In this document: positions 26,501 to 34,510 of the stretch, piece by piece
Layout: every line of letters starts with the position of its first letter
Position numbering within the stretch: position 1 is the stretch's first letter
NCBI GenBank assembly: GCA_001898145.1
Contig: MKSR01000047.1
Coordinates: 186,001-250,000 of the forward strand
Length of the DNA: 64,000 bases
Origin: Dyadobacter sp. 50-39
GTDB lineage: Bacteria; Bacteroidota; Bacteroidia; Cytophagales; Spirosomataceae
Direction of reading: 5' to 3'
Program-made: the position numbers and the translations under genes
The notes under the pieces: model-generated
Databases searched by the model: none
The model's input: the letters and a program-made list of their open reading frames with translations, nothing else
Told to the model about the DNA's origin: nothing

Positions 26501-27715
26501 CCGGATTTGCCGAAAGTCGATTTCGAAGCTGCCCGGCAGGTAAAAAGTCTGTTATTGGAACGGGCGTTCTTTAATTTTAGAACAAATCCCGGGGCACTAG
26601 CCAGTGAAATGCAGGAGTTTATCAGCAAGCATGATAACTGGCTGGAAGATTTTGCGCTATATATGGTGCTTAAAGAGCGCTTCGATGGCAAACCCTGGTA
26701 TGAATGGCCCGAAGAATTCCGTAACAGGGACCAGGCCTCGCTTAGCCAGGTCAGAGACGAAGCACAGCAGAAAATCGAATATATCAAATGGCAGCAGTAC
26801 ATCTTTGACAAGCAATGGAAAGATCTTCGCACATATTGCAATGATAGGGAGGTCAAACTGCTCGGCGATATTCCGTTTTACGTCAGCTATGATTCTGCCG
26901 ATGTCTGGTCTGATCGTGAGCTTTTCTGCGTGGATTCCGACGGAAAGATTACAGGGATAGCAGGGGTTCCACCCGATGCATTCTCGGAGGATGGACAGCT
27001 ATGGGGGATGCCGGTTTTCAACTGGGGCGCGTTGCAATCGCAGGGTTACCAGTGGTGGATTGAGCGTTTGGCTCGTAATATTGAGCTTTTTGACCTGGTC
27101 CGGTTGGATCATTTCAGAGCTTTTGCCGACTACTGGGAGGTCCCTGGCGGAGAAAGTACAGCGATCAATGGTGCCTGGAAAACCGGTCCGGGAGCGGATT
27201 TTTTCAAAAAGGTAGAAGCTGCCCTGGGCCAGTTACCTTTCATTGCAGAGGATTTGGGAGAGATTAGTCCGGAGGTGTATGCATTGCGCGATCAATTCAG
27301 TCTTCCAGGAATGAAAGTGATACAATTCGCATTCGATGAGAATATGCCTCAATCCGATCATATTCCACATCATTACAAGCACAACTTTATCGCCTACACA
27401 GGGACCCACGATAACAATACCTGCAAAGGTTGGTTCCGCGAGTCGGCTTCGGCCCAGGAGCTTGTAGAGCTATATCTGGGTAAGACCATCTCCGAGGAAA
27501 ATGTGGCAGCCGAGCTGGCCAGAGCAGTCTTCGGTTCGGTCGCCAAAACGGCCATACTTCCTATACAGGACATTCTTAATTTAGACGAGACAGCTAAAAT
27601 GAATCTTCCAGGCTCTCAGCAAAATAACTGGTCATGGCGTTTACTGCCGGGCCAGATTACGTCGGATGCTGCCGAATTTCTGGCTGGCATTACGCTGCTC
27701 TACAATCGTGAATAG
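23504..27715 (+). CDS. Malto-oligosyltrehalose synthase / 4-alpha-glucanotransferase fusion (TreY-MalQ)
   Basis: A 1403-residue two-enzyme protein. Residues 1-900 are TreY (GH13_26), which turns the reducing end of a maltodextrin into an alpha,alpha-1,1-linked trehalosyl end: STYRLQFHQAFTF start, nucleophile D310 (LRIDHIDGLFDP), acid/base E338 (VAEKILGE) and D581 (STHDTKRGEDVRAR). Residues about 908-1403 are MalQ (GH77): AGVLLHISSLTSPFGIGD start, D1202 (VRLDHFRAF), E1249 (FIAEDLGE) and D1303 (GTHDNNT). No stop or frameshift separates them. TreZ, which normally releases trehalose from TreY product, is not in the window. MalQ could resupply chains of the right length from short maltodextrins. 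It is divergent from the GlgE operon. Confidence 0.95.
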   Translation: MNNPVSTYRLQFHQAFTFLDFEYLIPYFRKLGVGTIYASPILASTSGSTHGYDGVDPRRIDPEIGDLDQLRRLASSLRASDIGWLQDIVPNHMAFDPQNPWLMDVLEKGKQSAFATYFDTAWNSELFQGRLMVPFLAKDPKEMIASGQVQVRYDGCRFVIDYDGQAFPLNLRFYVTLLSRDQKKSQAVSQLLEQLDEINRIEDAQAFTMRWDEWMLQLRSLYANEQVKALIDQALEEINQDPNALEGVADRQNYVLCHWQRTEEQINFRRFFTVNGLICLNMQDDAVFDAYHKLVLQLTEEGLFSGLRIDHIDGLFDPSAYLNKLREQTGSETYIVAEKILGEKEDLPEYWPIQGTTGYEFLAVVNNLFTNGLSEDSFSRFYSELTGDNRPVSEQLLSKKGEILYGHMAGELDNLFRLFVLLELADKQTLDRVGAELIRQVIGEFLIHCPVYRYYGDSMPLSEWESKAVKDILIDISKHHLDLSPAVEVLEQCFIHGPALGDEDYNRRAAEFYRRCMQFTGPLMAKGGEDTLMYTYNRFIAHNDVGDFPSRFGISSSDFHRYMKNRQKQWPMALNATSTHDTKRGEDVRARLNVLSDLSEDWIGKVSEWRRINGALRGSAGCPDANDEYLIYQTMLGAYPMPGESAHDFQERLDEYLKKALREAKTNSSWSSPDAAYEKAVQVFTDGLLKADSEFYSSFHGFLKSVADFGVINSLAQLALKFTCPGIPDVYQGCELWDLSLVDPDNRREVDFAKRNEWLDQFDSYQPDRLAKKLWEDRWNGQIKLWLTNRLFHLRKQNPQLFAHGEYTPLKIKGKYKDNLLAFMRRYKRDVIVTIIPLHVALISREQQKGFFEVDWQDTHVVLPENLLPEWNDLLAGGQTACQAKLFPGEFFKDVPVVILKGRRADNARNAGVLLHISSLTSPFGIGDMGPSSYGFVDFLENTHQKVWQILPLNPTEASQGNSPYSALSSRAGNPLLISPELLVREGYLQEQDLKESRLPDLPKVDFEAARQVKSLLLERAFFNFRTNPGALASEMQEFISKHDNWLEDFALYMVLKERFDGKPWYEWPEEFRNRDQASLSQVRDEAQQKIEYIKWQQYIFDKQWKDLRTYCNDREVKLLGDIPFYVSYDSADVWSDRELFCVDSDGKITGIAGVPPDAFSEDGQLWGMPVFNWGALQSQGYQWWIERLARNIELFDLVRLDHFRAFADYWEVPGGESTAINGAWKTGPGADFFKKVEAALGQLPFIAEDLGEISPEVYALRDQFSLPGMKVIQFAFDENMPQSDHIPHHYKHNFIAYTGTHDNNTCKGWFRESASAQELVELYLGKTISEENVAAELARAVFGSVAKTAILPIQDILNLDETAKMNLPGSQQNNWSWRLLPGQITSDAAEFLAGITLLYNRE

Positions 27716-27795
27716 TGTGCAAAATTCCTGACATTAAGTTAAAGTCAGGTCGGCTTGTGGCTATATTTGCGCGTAGTTACCAATCAGGGATTGCC

Positions 27796-28266
27796 ATGTG
27801 TTTACGAAAATTTGCCGCTTTTACACTGTTTGCATTTGCGTTAGCATTGGCATATTCCTGCGACCGGCCGGCCGGTAATCCCCGCGAGGCGGCCGACCTG
27901 CTGATAGCGGTACCGCAATGGAAGATAGAGGAAATTGCAGTCAATGATGCTGTTACCTTTAAAGATGGCAAAATGACGCAGCAGTTTGGCAGCATTGAAT
28001 TTCAGCGGTACATGGAGGTCGTCACTATAAAGAAGGATGGAGTGTTCTCCGGCATCTTCAAGGGTGAATCTACCCCGTCTCTACTCAAATGGCAGCTTGT
28101 CGATGACCATATTTCGATCGGCGCCCCAGAGGGTAGGGGAAAAGGAGAATGGACCGTAAAACCAGCGGATGTCCGGAAGGATTCCTTCACTATGAGAACC
28201 CGGAGTATTGCCTACGACTATCCCCGGATGACTACTATCGCACTGAAATTCAAGGCGGCAAAATAA
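27796..28266 (+). CDS. Small lipoprotein of unknown function
   Basis: A 156-residue protein from the ATG at 27796. The signal is MCLRKFAAFTLFAFALALAYSC with lipobox LAYSC and acceptor C22. The mature part looks like one all-beta lipocalin-like domain (repeated strand-turn patterns such as VTIKKDGVFSGIFKGE and LLKWQLVDDHISIG), similar in style to small Bacteroidota lipoproteins of the lipocalin-like group; this is a guess from pattern. The frame is open to a GTG at 27715, but those residues precede the signal peptide. It lies between treY-malQ and the DUF4202 gene on the same strand, with 20 bases to the latter. Confidence 0.7.
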   Translation: MCLRKFAAFTLFAFALALAYSCDRPAGNPREAADLLIAVPQWKIEEIAVNDAVTFKDGKMTQQFGSIEFQRYMEVVTIKKDGVFSGIFKGESTPSLLKWQLVDDHISIGAPEGRGKGEWTVKPADVRKDSFTMRTRSIAYDYPRMTTIALKFKAAK

Positions 28267-28286
28267 TTTACATTTACCCGATCACC

Positions 28287-28871
28287 ATGAGCAGGCTCGA
28301 CAAAGCTTTTGAACTTTTCGATAACTATAACAAGCGCTCACCAGAGCATTTGGTGTGGGAAAACACCGAGTACCCGGTTGAATACTTCTACGCTATCAAG
28401 CTTCATGAATGGGTGACGCGGCTCGACCCGGAAGCAGATGAAAGCCTGCTTCTGGCTTCGCGATGCCAGCATATCGGTCGCTGGGAAATCGCTCGTAAAA
28501 GCTATCCGGATGGCCGAGTAGGTTATCTCAAATGGCGCAGCGACCTCTCGAAGTACCATGCAGGAATTGCCTCGGAAATCTTGACGAGCATAGGTTATGA
28601 TCAGGAAACGATCGACCGCGTAAAGCAGATCGTGCTCAAACAGCGCTTGAAAAGTGATCCTGATGTGCAAACCATGGAAAATGCCCTTTGCCTGGTATTC
28701 CTGCAATACCAATACGACGAGCTGATCGCCAAGATGACCGAAGAGAAAATGATAGATATCCTCCGAAAGACATGGGGCAAAATGAGCGACCCCGGCCGCG
28801 AGGCAGCACTATCGCTAGCATATAGTGATCACGGCAAGGGTCTGATATTGAAAGCTTTGCAAGAGGGTTGA
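28287..28871 (+). CDS. DUF4202 family protein
   Basis: A 194-residue soluble protein matching the DUF4202 family: MSRLDKAFELFDNYNKRSPE at the start, then LLLASRCQHIGRWEIARKSYPDG and KYHAGIASEILTSIGYD. The pattern of conserved histidines (SRCQHIGRW, KYHAG) with a late ENALCLVFLQ resembles HD-type helical hydrolase folds, but no enzymatic role is known to me. I start it at the ATG at 28287; the 46 residues possible upstream are a shadow of the lipoprotein's 3' end. It is probably cotranscribed with the lipoprotein and convergent with the VWA gene, 11 bases between the ends. Confidence 0.85.
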   Translation: MSRLDKAFELFDNYNKRSPEHLVWENTEYPVEYFYAIKLHEWVTRLDPEADESLLLASRCQHIGRWEIARKSYPDGRVGYLKWRSDLSKYHAGIASEILTSIGYDQETIDRVKQIVLKQRLKSDPDVQTMENALCLVFLQYQYDELIAKMTEEKMIDILRKTWGKMSDPGREAALSLAYSDHGKGLILKALQEG

Positions 28872-28882
28872 TAGCGAATACG

Positions 28883-30730
28883 TTACTTCCTGGACAACTC
28901 GTGTGACGGATCAAGACTCAGAGCGGCTTTAACCAGTTGCACGAACTCGGAACGGTAACCCTCCTCATCGCGCCCGAATGCGCCCCGGGCTCGCTTGATA
29001 ACGTCGCTGTAAGTGGCTGATCCCTTGTATTCCGAGTCCCGTAACAGCAACCCGAACTCTGCCACAGCGCTGGCAAATCGCAGATTTTCAGAACATTGAT
29101 CAAATTCCACCGAAGTAGCCTTAACCGGAGCGTCAAACAACACGCTTTTCTCGCTGTCAGGCCTTTTGTAGCGCACCCTGAGTGTCAACATCTCGCCTGA
29201 ATTGCCAGGAGCGGGCTGGCTATTTGACTGGTATTTCAACGGGTCAATTTTGCCGATAAAGCTTGTAACGATTCCTCTTGGCACAATCTCGTAAATTGCC
29301 GTCACGGTATGCCCCGACCCCATATCACCGGCATCCTTTTGATCATCGCTGAACTCATCGTTTCGCAAGGCCCGGTTTTCGTAGCCGATCAGACGGTAGG
29401 CCTGCACATGCGCCGGATTAAATTCGATCTGAATTTTAACATCTTTGGCAATGGTGAACAGCGTTCCTCCGAATTCCTGTACAAATTCTTTCCGCGCCTC
29501 TTGTATATTGTCAATGTACGCGTAATTGCCATTGCCCTTGTCGGCCAGCGTTTCTACCTGACTGTCTTTGTAGTTACCCATGCCGAAGCCCATTACACTA
29601 AGGAAAATTCCAGCTTTCCGCTTTTCCTCAATCAGCTTCTGTAATTCGGACTCATTGGAAATGCCCACATTGAAATCTCCGTCTGTTGCGATGATCACCC
29701 GGTTGTTTCCCTTGGGTAGAAAATTCTTTTTGGCAATCTCATAGGCCAGTTCGATACCGTCCCCGCCAGCGGTCGACCCCCCGGCTTCGAGCTTGTCAAG
29801 AGCATCTTTAATGGTCTTTTTCTCGTTTCCGGAAGTGGGCGGCAGCACCAGACCTGCTGAGCCGGCATAAGCGACGAGCGAGATTTTGTCCTCAGCGCGA
29901 AGCTGGTCGACCAGCAGTTTGAATGCCTGTTTGAGAAGGGGCAGCTTGTTGGCCTCGTTCATCGAGCCGGATACGTCGATGAGGAAAACCAGGTTGGAAG
30001 GCGGGAGGTTTTTCACTGAGACGGTTTGAGCCTGCAAGCCGACGTGCACCAATTTCAGGTCTGGGTTCCATGGAGAATCGGTGGTTTCGGTTATGATGGC
30101 TATGGGGTGTTCGCCGGCAGGCTGCGGATAGTTGTAATCGAAATAGTTGATCATTTCCTCGATCCTGACAGCGTCCTTGGGCGGCATTTGGCCATTATTC
30201 AAAAAGCGGCGTATGTTGCTGTAAGCGGCCCTGTCAACATCTACGGAGAAGGTTGTCACGGGCTGCTGACCCACTAGCAGAAATCCGTTTTCATTGATCG
30301 GCTTGTAGCTTTCACTGGGAGCCGCTATGTGCAGGGGTTTTCCTTGAAATGTTGCAGCAGCAGAGGCGACCCGCTCGAATGAAAGTGACTTTTTCATTTT
30401 GATCGTTTGACCTGTGACGACCGCTTCATCAAGCAGTTCTGCGTTTTGGATCATCGTGACTTGCAATACCGAGTCTGAACTGATCGGGACAGTGAGCCGC
30501 TGATATCCATTCTTGGCAAACACCAATGCACGGGCCATAGCAGGGACTTTGATGGAAAAGCCCCCCGAACGGTCAGTAACGGTTTTGTAGCCGCTTCCCT
30601 GCACGGAAACACTCACGCCGGAAAGGGCAATGTTAGCGCCATCAGTCACTTTGCCCGTGATGATGCGGTCGGGCTGCCACGCGAAGGCCGTCAATAGGAT
30701 GGCTAGTAGAATAGCGATGCTTGTTTTCAT
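28883..30730 (-). CDS. Exported von Willebrand factor A domain protein (YfbK-like)
   Basis: A 615-residue protein. It has a signal peptide (MKTSIAILLAILLTAFAW), then a carboxypeptidase-regulatory-like beta-sandwich at residues 24-95 (ITGKVTDGANIALSGVSV), common at the N-terminus of Bacteroidota surface proteins. A helical linker includes EEMINYFDYNYPQP. The VWA domain at about 245-420 has the metal-ion adhesion site DVSGS (FLIDVSGSMNE) and TDGDFNVG, and a C-terminal domain typical of YfbK-like proteins follows. The family is often labelled calcium-activated chloride-channel-like but has no shown channel activity; adhesion or complex assembly in the envelope is likelier. It is divergent from the ECF sigma gene, which may control it. 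Confidence 0.9.
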   Translation of the reverse strand: MKTSIAILLAILLTAFAWQPDRIITGKVTDGANIALSGVSVSVQGSGYKTVTDRSGGFSIKVPAMARALVFAKNGYQRLTVPISSDSVLQVTMIQNAELLDEAVVTGQTIKMKKSLSFERVASAAATFQGKPLHIAAPSESYKPINENGFLLVGQQPVTTFSVDVDRAAYSNIRRFLNNGQMPPKDAVRIEEMINYFDYNYPQPAGEHPIAIITETTDSPWNPDLKLVHVGLQAQTVSVKNLPPSNLVFLIDVSGSMNEANKLPLLKQAFKLLVDQLRAEDKISLVAYAGSAGLVLPPTSGNEKKTIKDALDKLEAGGSTAGGDGIELAYEIAKKNFLPKGNNRVIIATDGDFNVGISNESELQKLIEEKRKAGIFLSVMGFGMGNYKDSQVETLADKGNGNYAYIDNIQEARKEFVQEFGGTLFTIAKDVKIQIEFNPAHVQAYRLIGYENRALRNDEFSDDQKDAGDMGSGHTVTAIYEIVPRGIVTSFIGKIDPLKYQSNSQPAPGNSGEMLTLRVRYKRPDSEKSVLFDAPVKATSVEFDQCSENLRFASAVAEFGLLLRDSEYKGSATYSDVIKRARGAFGRDEEGYRSEFVQLVKAALSLDPSHELSRK

Positions 30731-30865
30731 GGTATCCTGATTTCGTTATTTATTCGCTGGATGCAAGCCCGCCGGTAATTCCATAAAAGTTTTAAATTTT
30801 TTTATGGAATTTTGATCAAACCGCATCCAGTGTGCAAAAGGCTGGAAATCATTCCCGGGAAACGC

Positions 30866-31456
30866 GTGAAGTTTTTGAAATTTTTTCAGGGCAAGGTCAA
30901 AGACCCGGTCCCGGAGGCCGAGCGGCTTGCGGCTTACCGGGCCTATGGCGACGTCTCTATCCTGGGAGCGTTGTTTGAGCCCTACATGGATATGGTTTTC
31001 GGTGTCTGCTTCCAATACCTGCGCGATGAAGATGAAAGCAAAGATGCAGTCATGCAGATTTTCGAGAAACTGGTGACAGATTTAAAGCTGCACGAGGTAT
31101 CGAATTTCAAAAGCTGGCTGCACAGCGTTGCACGCAATCATTGCCTGATGAAGATCAGGGCGTTACGCGTTATGTCGGTGCCCGGATCGGCAGAAATATG
31201 GGAACTTGACTTGCCCGTTGACCCGGCAAGCGATGATGATTTGTTCAAAAGCGACCGGCGACTCGATGCACTGGGGCCATGTCTTCAAAAGCTGACCCAT
31301 CAGCAGCGGTTAACCGTAGAACTGTTTTATCTTCAAAACAAATGCTACCGCGACATCTGCCAGGAAACAGGTTTCGAAATCGGCAAAGTGAAAAGCTACA
31401 TCCAGAATGGAAAGCGGAAATTGAAAATCTGCATTGAAAGCAATGAAAGCCTCTGA
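30866..31456 (+). CDS. ECF-type RNA polymerase sigma factor
   Basis: A sigma-70-family factor with region 2 (FEPYMDMVFGVCFQYLRDEDESKDAVMQIFEKL, residues about 35-70 from the GTG at 30866) and region 4 (LTHQQRLTVELFYLQNKCYRDICQETG, near residue 145 on). ECF factors direct polymerase to a small regulon and are held by a membrane anti-sigma. The frame starts at TTG 30812, but there is no ATG; GTG at 30866 gives 196 residues and a typical start, so I choose it with modest certainty. Its end overlaps the next gene, an anti-sigma-like membrane protein, by 14 bases. It is divergent from the VWA gene. Confidence 0.88.
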   Translation: MKFLKFFQGKVKDPVPEAERLAAYRAYGDVSILGALFEPYMDMVFGVCFQYLRDEDESKDAVMQIFEKLVTDLKLHEVSNFKSWLHSVARNHCLMKIRALRVMSVPGSAEIWELDLPVDPASDDDLFKSDRRLDALGPCLQKLTHQQRLTVELFYLQNKCYRDICQETGFEIGKVKSYIQNGKRKLKICIESNESL

Positions 31457-32555
31457 CGACCTTATACCGGATTTCGACGATTTCGAGCGCTATTACAGCG
31501 GCCGGATGTCATCTGACGAGCAGCGAATGCTCGAAGGGAGAATGCTGGCCGAACCTTTTGTGGCGCATGCTTACGAAGGCTTTCTTGCGTGGCGCGGCCG
31601 GTACAGCAACGCCTCTGCCATTCGTACGGACCTTAAAGGTCGTCTGGAGGCGCGCTTAACACAGGTGCATCGGAAAACATTGCCCCTATGGTTGTACGTC
31701 TCGGCCGCTTCGGTGTTGCTGCTCGCAACGGGTTATTGGATAGTATTTCTGGGTGCTCAAAAGTCAGCAATGACAAAACAGTCCGGCCTTGTGAAGAAAG
31801 AAACATCGGTATCACCGGCACCCGGGCAGCTTCCCGTAGCTATTCAGGCTGAGCCGGTAGCACCAGCGCCCAGGGTTAGTTCCGCTCCCCATGCCCGCAG
31901 GCAGGCCGGACAAGATTCTTTGGGACCTTCCAGGCAAACCAGCTTGCCACCAGCGGCGTACAAAACTCCGGAGGCCGCTGCTTTGGCAGACTCCCAGGTC
32001 CGGAACGAGGCAACTGACGTTGCCCTGACGGATCCTTTGAGCACAAATGCGGAGGAAATTCAGGTTCCTGCGCAGCCTGCTGATGCGCTCGCAAAACCCG
32101 CCTCAGTGCAGGCGGTCGGCAAGTCCCTTACATCAAGGGTACGAACACGGCCTTCTTCCTTATATAATGTTTCCAAGCAAAAACAGCAGCAACCGACTCA
32201 GTCAGGGGCGCAACCGCTTTTGGCCGATCCCGACGATGTCAGCAGAAGGCAGAGCGTTTCTCACCCGATCCCGCCCGATGCACCTAAACCGAGCCCGGTC
32301 GTAGGTTGGCCCGCATACCAGGCATATCTGGATCAAAACACCAGCTCTGCGGATACAACAACCCAGGTGACCGTGACATTTGTCGTAAATTCTTTGGGAG
32401 CCATGTCCGGTTTCACGGCAAGCGGCCCTTTGAAGCTTCATCAGGAGGCTATCCGCATCGTCCGGGAAGGCCCGGCCTGGGTGCCTTCCCGGGCAGCGGG
32501 CACAGCTGTGACATCATTGACACAAGTTCAGCTTCAATTCCGCCGGACACCTTAG
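31443..32555 (+). CDS. Anti-sigma-like membrane protein with TonB-like C-terminal domain
   Basis: A 370-residue protein starting at the ATG at 31443, overlapping the sigma gene. The N-terminal 75 residues are cytoplasmic and resemble anti-sigma regions (DFDDFERYYSGRMSSDEQRMLEGRMLAEPFVAHAYEGF). One membrane helix lies near residues 80-105 (LWLYVSAASVLLLATGYWIVF), followed by about 180 residues rich in Pro, Ala, Ser and Gln (periplasmic linker) and a C-terminal domain near residues 285-370 (VTVTFVVNSLGAMSGFTASGPL) like that of TonB energy transducers. I infer that it holds the upstream sigma factor and senses an envelope signal or contacts an outer-membrane receptor through the TonB-like end. 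A structured region follows. Confidence 0.82.
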   Translation: MKASDDLIPDFDDFERYYSGRMSSDEQRMLEGRMLAEPFVAHAYEGFLAWRGRYSNASAIRTDLKGRLEARLTQVHRKTLPLWLYVSAASVLLLATGYWIVFLGAQKSAMTKQSGLVKKETSVSPAPGQLPVAIQAEPVAPAPRVSSAPHARRQAGQDSLGPSRQTSLPPAAYKTPEAAALADSQVRNEATDVALTDPLSTNAEEIQVPAQPADALAKPASVQAVGKSLTSRVRTRPSSLYNVSKQKQQQPTQSGAQPLLADPDDVSRRQSVSHPIPPDAPKPSPVVGWPAYQAYLDQNTSSADTTTQVTVTFVVNSLGAMSGFTASGPLKLHQEAIRIVREGPAWVPSRAAGTAVTSLTQVQLQFRRTP

Positions 32556-32878
32556 ATAAGCAAACCTCATGATAATCAGCTAGCTTGTAGAACTAATTTT
32601 AAAAAAATATCTAAAATTGGTTGTTTATTTTTTGCGGTCTACGCCTCAGTATTTAATTTTACTACAAGCTTTTTATTCCCAATCCTTGATTTCTAGCAAA
32701 CCTGTATCTGCATTTTCTGTCTGTGGACGTTTTTGTACCCGATTCCGTCCAAAGTGCGTATAAAGAATAAATTTGCGTGCTGAAATTTTGCTATGGCAAG
32801 TATTATGATTAACTCTATGAAATAATTGTGTGCCATCATTGTAGTACACCACCGATATGTGCCTATTTCAATTAACCT
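32556..32878. other. 323-base AT-rich region with nested inverted repeats
   Basis: No gene is seen. AGCTTGTAG (32582-32590) is the perfect complement of CTACAAGCT (32662-32670), and directly inside it AACTAATTTTA (32591-32601) pairs with TAAAATTGGTT (32612-32622) with one G-U. The outer arm ends in TTTT, so a branched terminator for the anti-sigma gene is possible. The rest (32675-32878) should hold the promoter of the exopolysaccharide locus, but I find no good match to the consensus. Confidence 0.4.
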
Positions 32879-33268
32879 ATGGACAATAGAAGGAATCTGT
32901 TGATTATAGACGACGAACCCAGTATCACCAAAATATTGGAACATTTTCTAAAGAAAGATTTTAATGTCGTAATCAAAAGTGACGGCTCCGAAGGGATGCT
33001 GTGGCTGGAAGAAGGCAACCAGGCGGACCTGATTATTGCCGACCTTCATATGCCAAATCTGAGCGGTAAGGAGTTCCTGAAAGTGGCCAAGGCCAGCAAT
33101 CTGTATTCAGAGATCCCCATTATCATACTTTCCGGCTCGGATGAGAGCAGTGAGCGCATCCAGTGCCTTAACCTTGGCGCGGATGACTTTATGGTCAAGC
33201 CATTCAATCCTATGGAAGTGCACGCCAAAATCAATGCCGTGTTGCGGCGTAGTAAACGCTTCTCTTAA
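32879..33268 (+). CDS. Single-domain response regulator at the head of the exopolysaccharide locus
   Basis: A 129-residue CheY-like receiver: acidic pair at residues 11-12 (LLIIDDEPS), phosphoacceptor D55 (LIIADLHMPNLSG), Ser switch (ILSGSDE) and lysine in FMVKPFNP. No output domain. It ends 14 bases before the pseudo-receiver/sugar-transferase gene and is very likely cotranscribed. It may be a phosphate-accepting partner for the hybrid kinase at 43016-45622 and act on the sugar transferase by direct contact; that link is inference. Confidence 0.9.
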   Translation: MDNRRNLLIIDDEPSITKILEHFLKKDFNVVIKSDGSEGMLWLEEGNQADLIIADLHMPNLSGKEFLKVAKASNLYSEIPIIILSGSDESSERIQCLNLGADDFMVKPFNPMEVHAKINAVLRRSKRFS

Positions 33269-33282
33269 CCGACGACAATATC

Positions 33283-34494
33283 ATGGAACTGGCCGGTACA
33301 ACAACCGTAACGGGGACGACAGCCAAAACCTTTGTCGCCCAGTTCAGGGTTATCTATGTCCATCATAACTTTCAGGAGTATCTGCGGTTTACCGATCGCT
33401 TTGCCGAGTATCTTCAGGTGGAATACTTTGAAGCGCCCGCCGGAGCGTTGGAGGCTTTAAAGGAAAATTATCCCGCCGATGTGATCATCGCGCACGAAGG
33501 AAGCGGCGGTTTGGAAATGCTTGATACCATCCGCAGCAGCGCCGGCTTTGGGAACATTCCATTCGTGTTGCTGGTCGACAGGCTCTCACGCCTTGCCATC
33601 GAAACCGCTCGCGTCCGGCATGCCGACGATGTCTTTTCAGTCAACTTCGATGATGGGGATCTGATCACCCGCATCAAATATTTCAAAAAACGGCAATGGT
33701 ATGTGGCCAACAAGGCGTCGCTGAAGATCGGATCACAAAACCATAAAACGCCGTTCTGGAAGCGCGCAATCGATGTGATCACAACGGGCAGCGCGGTTAT
33801 CCTGCTGCTGCCGGTGTTCATTATCGTGGCTATCCTGATCAAGCTCGACTCGAAGGGCCCTGTTTTTTATAAATCCAAGAGGGTAGGGAGCGGCTACAAA
33901 ATTTTCGATCTGTACAAGTTCAGAACTATGCGGACGGATGCCGACCAGCTGATCCGGAAAATGGCGGCTTTGAATATGTACTCGAAAGCGGAACCGGTTG
34001 CACAGATCGAAACCCAGGGACTTTGTGACGAATGCCGCGCCGGTAACCAGTGCAAAAGCCTGCTTTTTCATGATGGCAAAGAAATCTGCGAGAAGCTTTA
34101 TCATTTCCAGAAAGAGCAGAAGGCCGCATTTATGAAATTTCAAAATGATCCGCGTATCACCCGCCTGGGAAGTTTTCTGAGAAATTCCAGTATCGACGAA
34201 CTTCCCCAGCTAATCAACATCCTCAAAGGTGACATGTCGCTGGTGGGTAATCGTCCCCTGCCACTGTATGAGGCCGAGAAAATGACAACGGATGATAAAA
34301 TCCTGCGCTTTGCAGGGCCCGCCGGCCTTACTGGACTCTGGCAGGTGACCAAGCGCGGTAAAGGCAAATCCGATATGACCGAGGAGGAGCGTACCCAGCT
34401 CGACATTACCTATGCCCGCGAATTTTCATTTAAAATGGATATGGAAATCATCCTGAAAACATTCCCTGCGCTGTTGCAGTCGGAGAATGTATGA
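33283..34494 (+). CDS. Undecaprenyl-phosphate sugar transferase with N-terminal pseudo-receiver
   Basis: A 403-residue fusion. Residues 20-140 look like a receiver fold (FRVIYVHHNFQEYLRFTDRF, then PADVIIAHEGSGGLEML), but the phosphoacceptor position holds His/Glu (IIAHEG) and the Thr/Lys switch is not conserved, so it cannot be a normal receiver. Residues about 155-403 are a bacterial sugar transferase of the PglC/WcaJ-core type that loads the first sugar phosphate onto undecaprenyl phosphate: a membrane segment (VITTGSAVILLLPVFIIVAIL), DLYKFRTMRTDA and SLVGNRPLP. Inserted between these two motifs is a cysteine-rich stretch (LCDECRAGNQC, then EICEK) of four cysteines that could bind a metal. 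It starts exopolysaccharide repeat-unit assembly. Confidence 0.9.
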   Translation: MELAGTTTVTGTTAKTFVAQFRVIYVHHNFQEYLRFTDRFAEYLQVEYFEAPAGALEALKENYPADVIIAHEGSGGLEMLDTIRSSAGFGNIPFVLLVDRLSRLAIETARVRHADDVFSVNFDDGDLITRIKYFKKRQWYVANKASLKIGSQNHKTPFWKRAIDVITTGSAVILLLPVFIIVAILIKLDSKGPVFYKSKRVGSGYKIFDLYKFRTMRTDADQLIRKMAALNMYSKAEPVAQIETQGLCDECRAGNQCKSLLFHDGKEICEKLYHFQKEQKAAFMKFQNDPRITRLGSFLRNSSIDELPQLINILKGDMSLVGNRPLPLYEAEKMTTDDKILRFAGPAGLTGLWQVTKRGKGKSDMTEEERTQLDITYAREFSFKMDMEIILKTFPALLQSENV

Positions 34495-34510
34495 GGGGGT
34501 AAAACGTATG

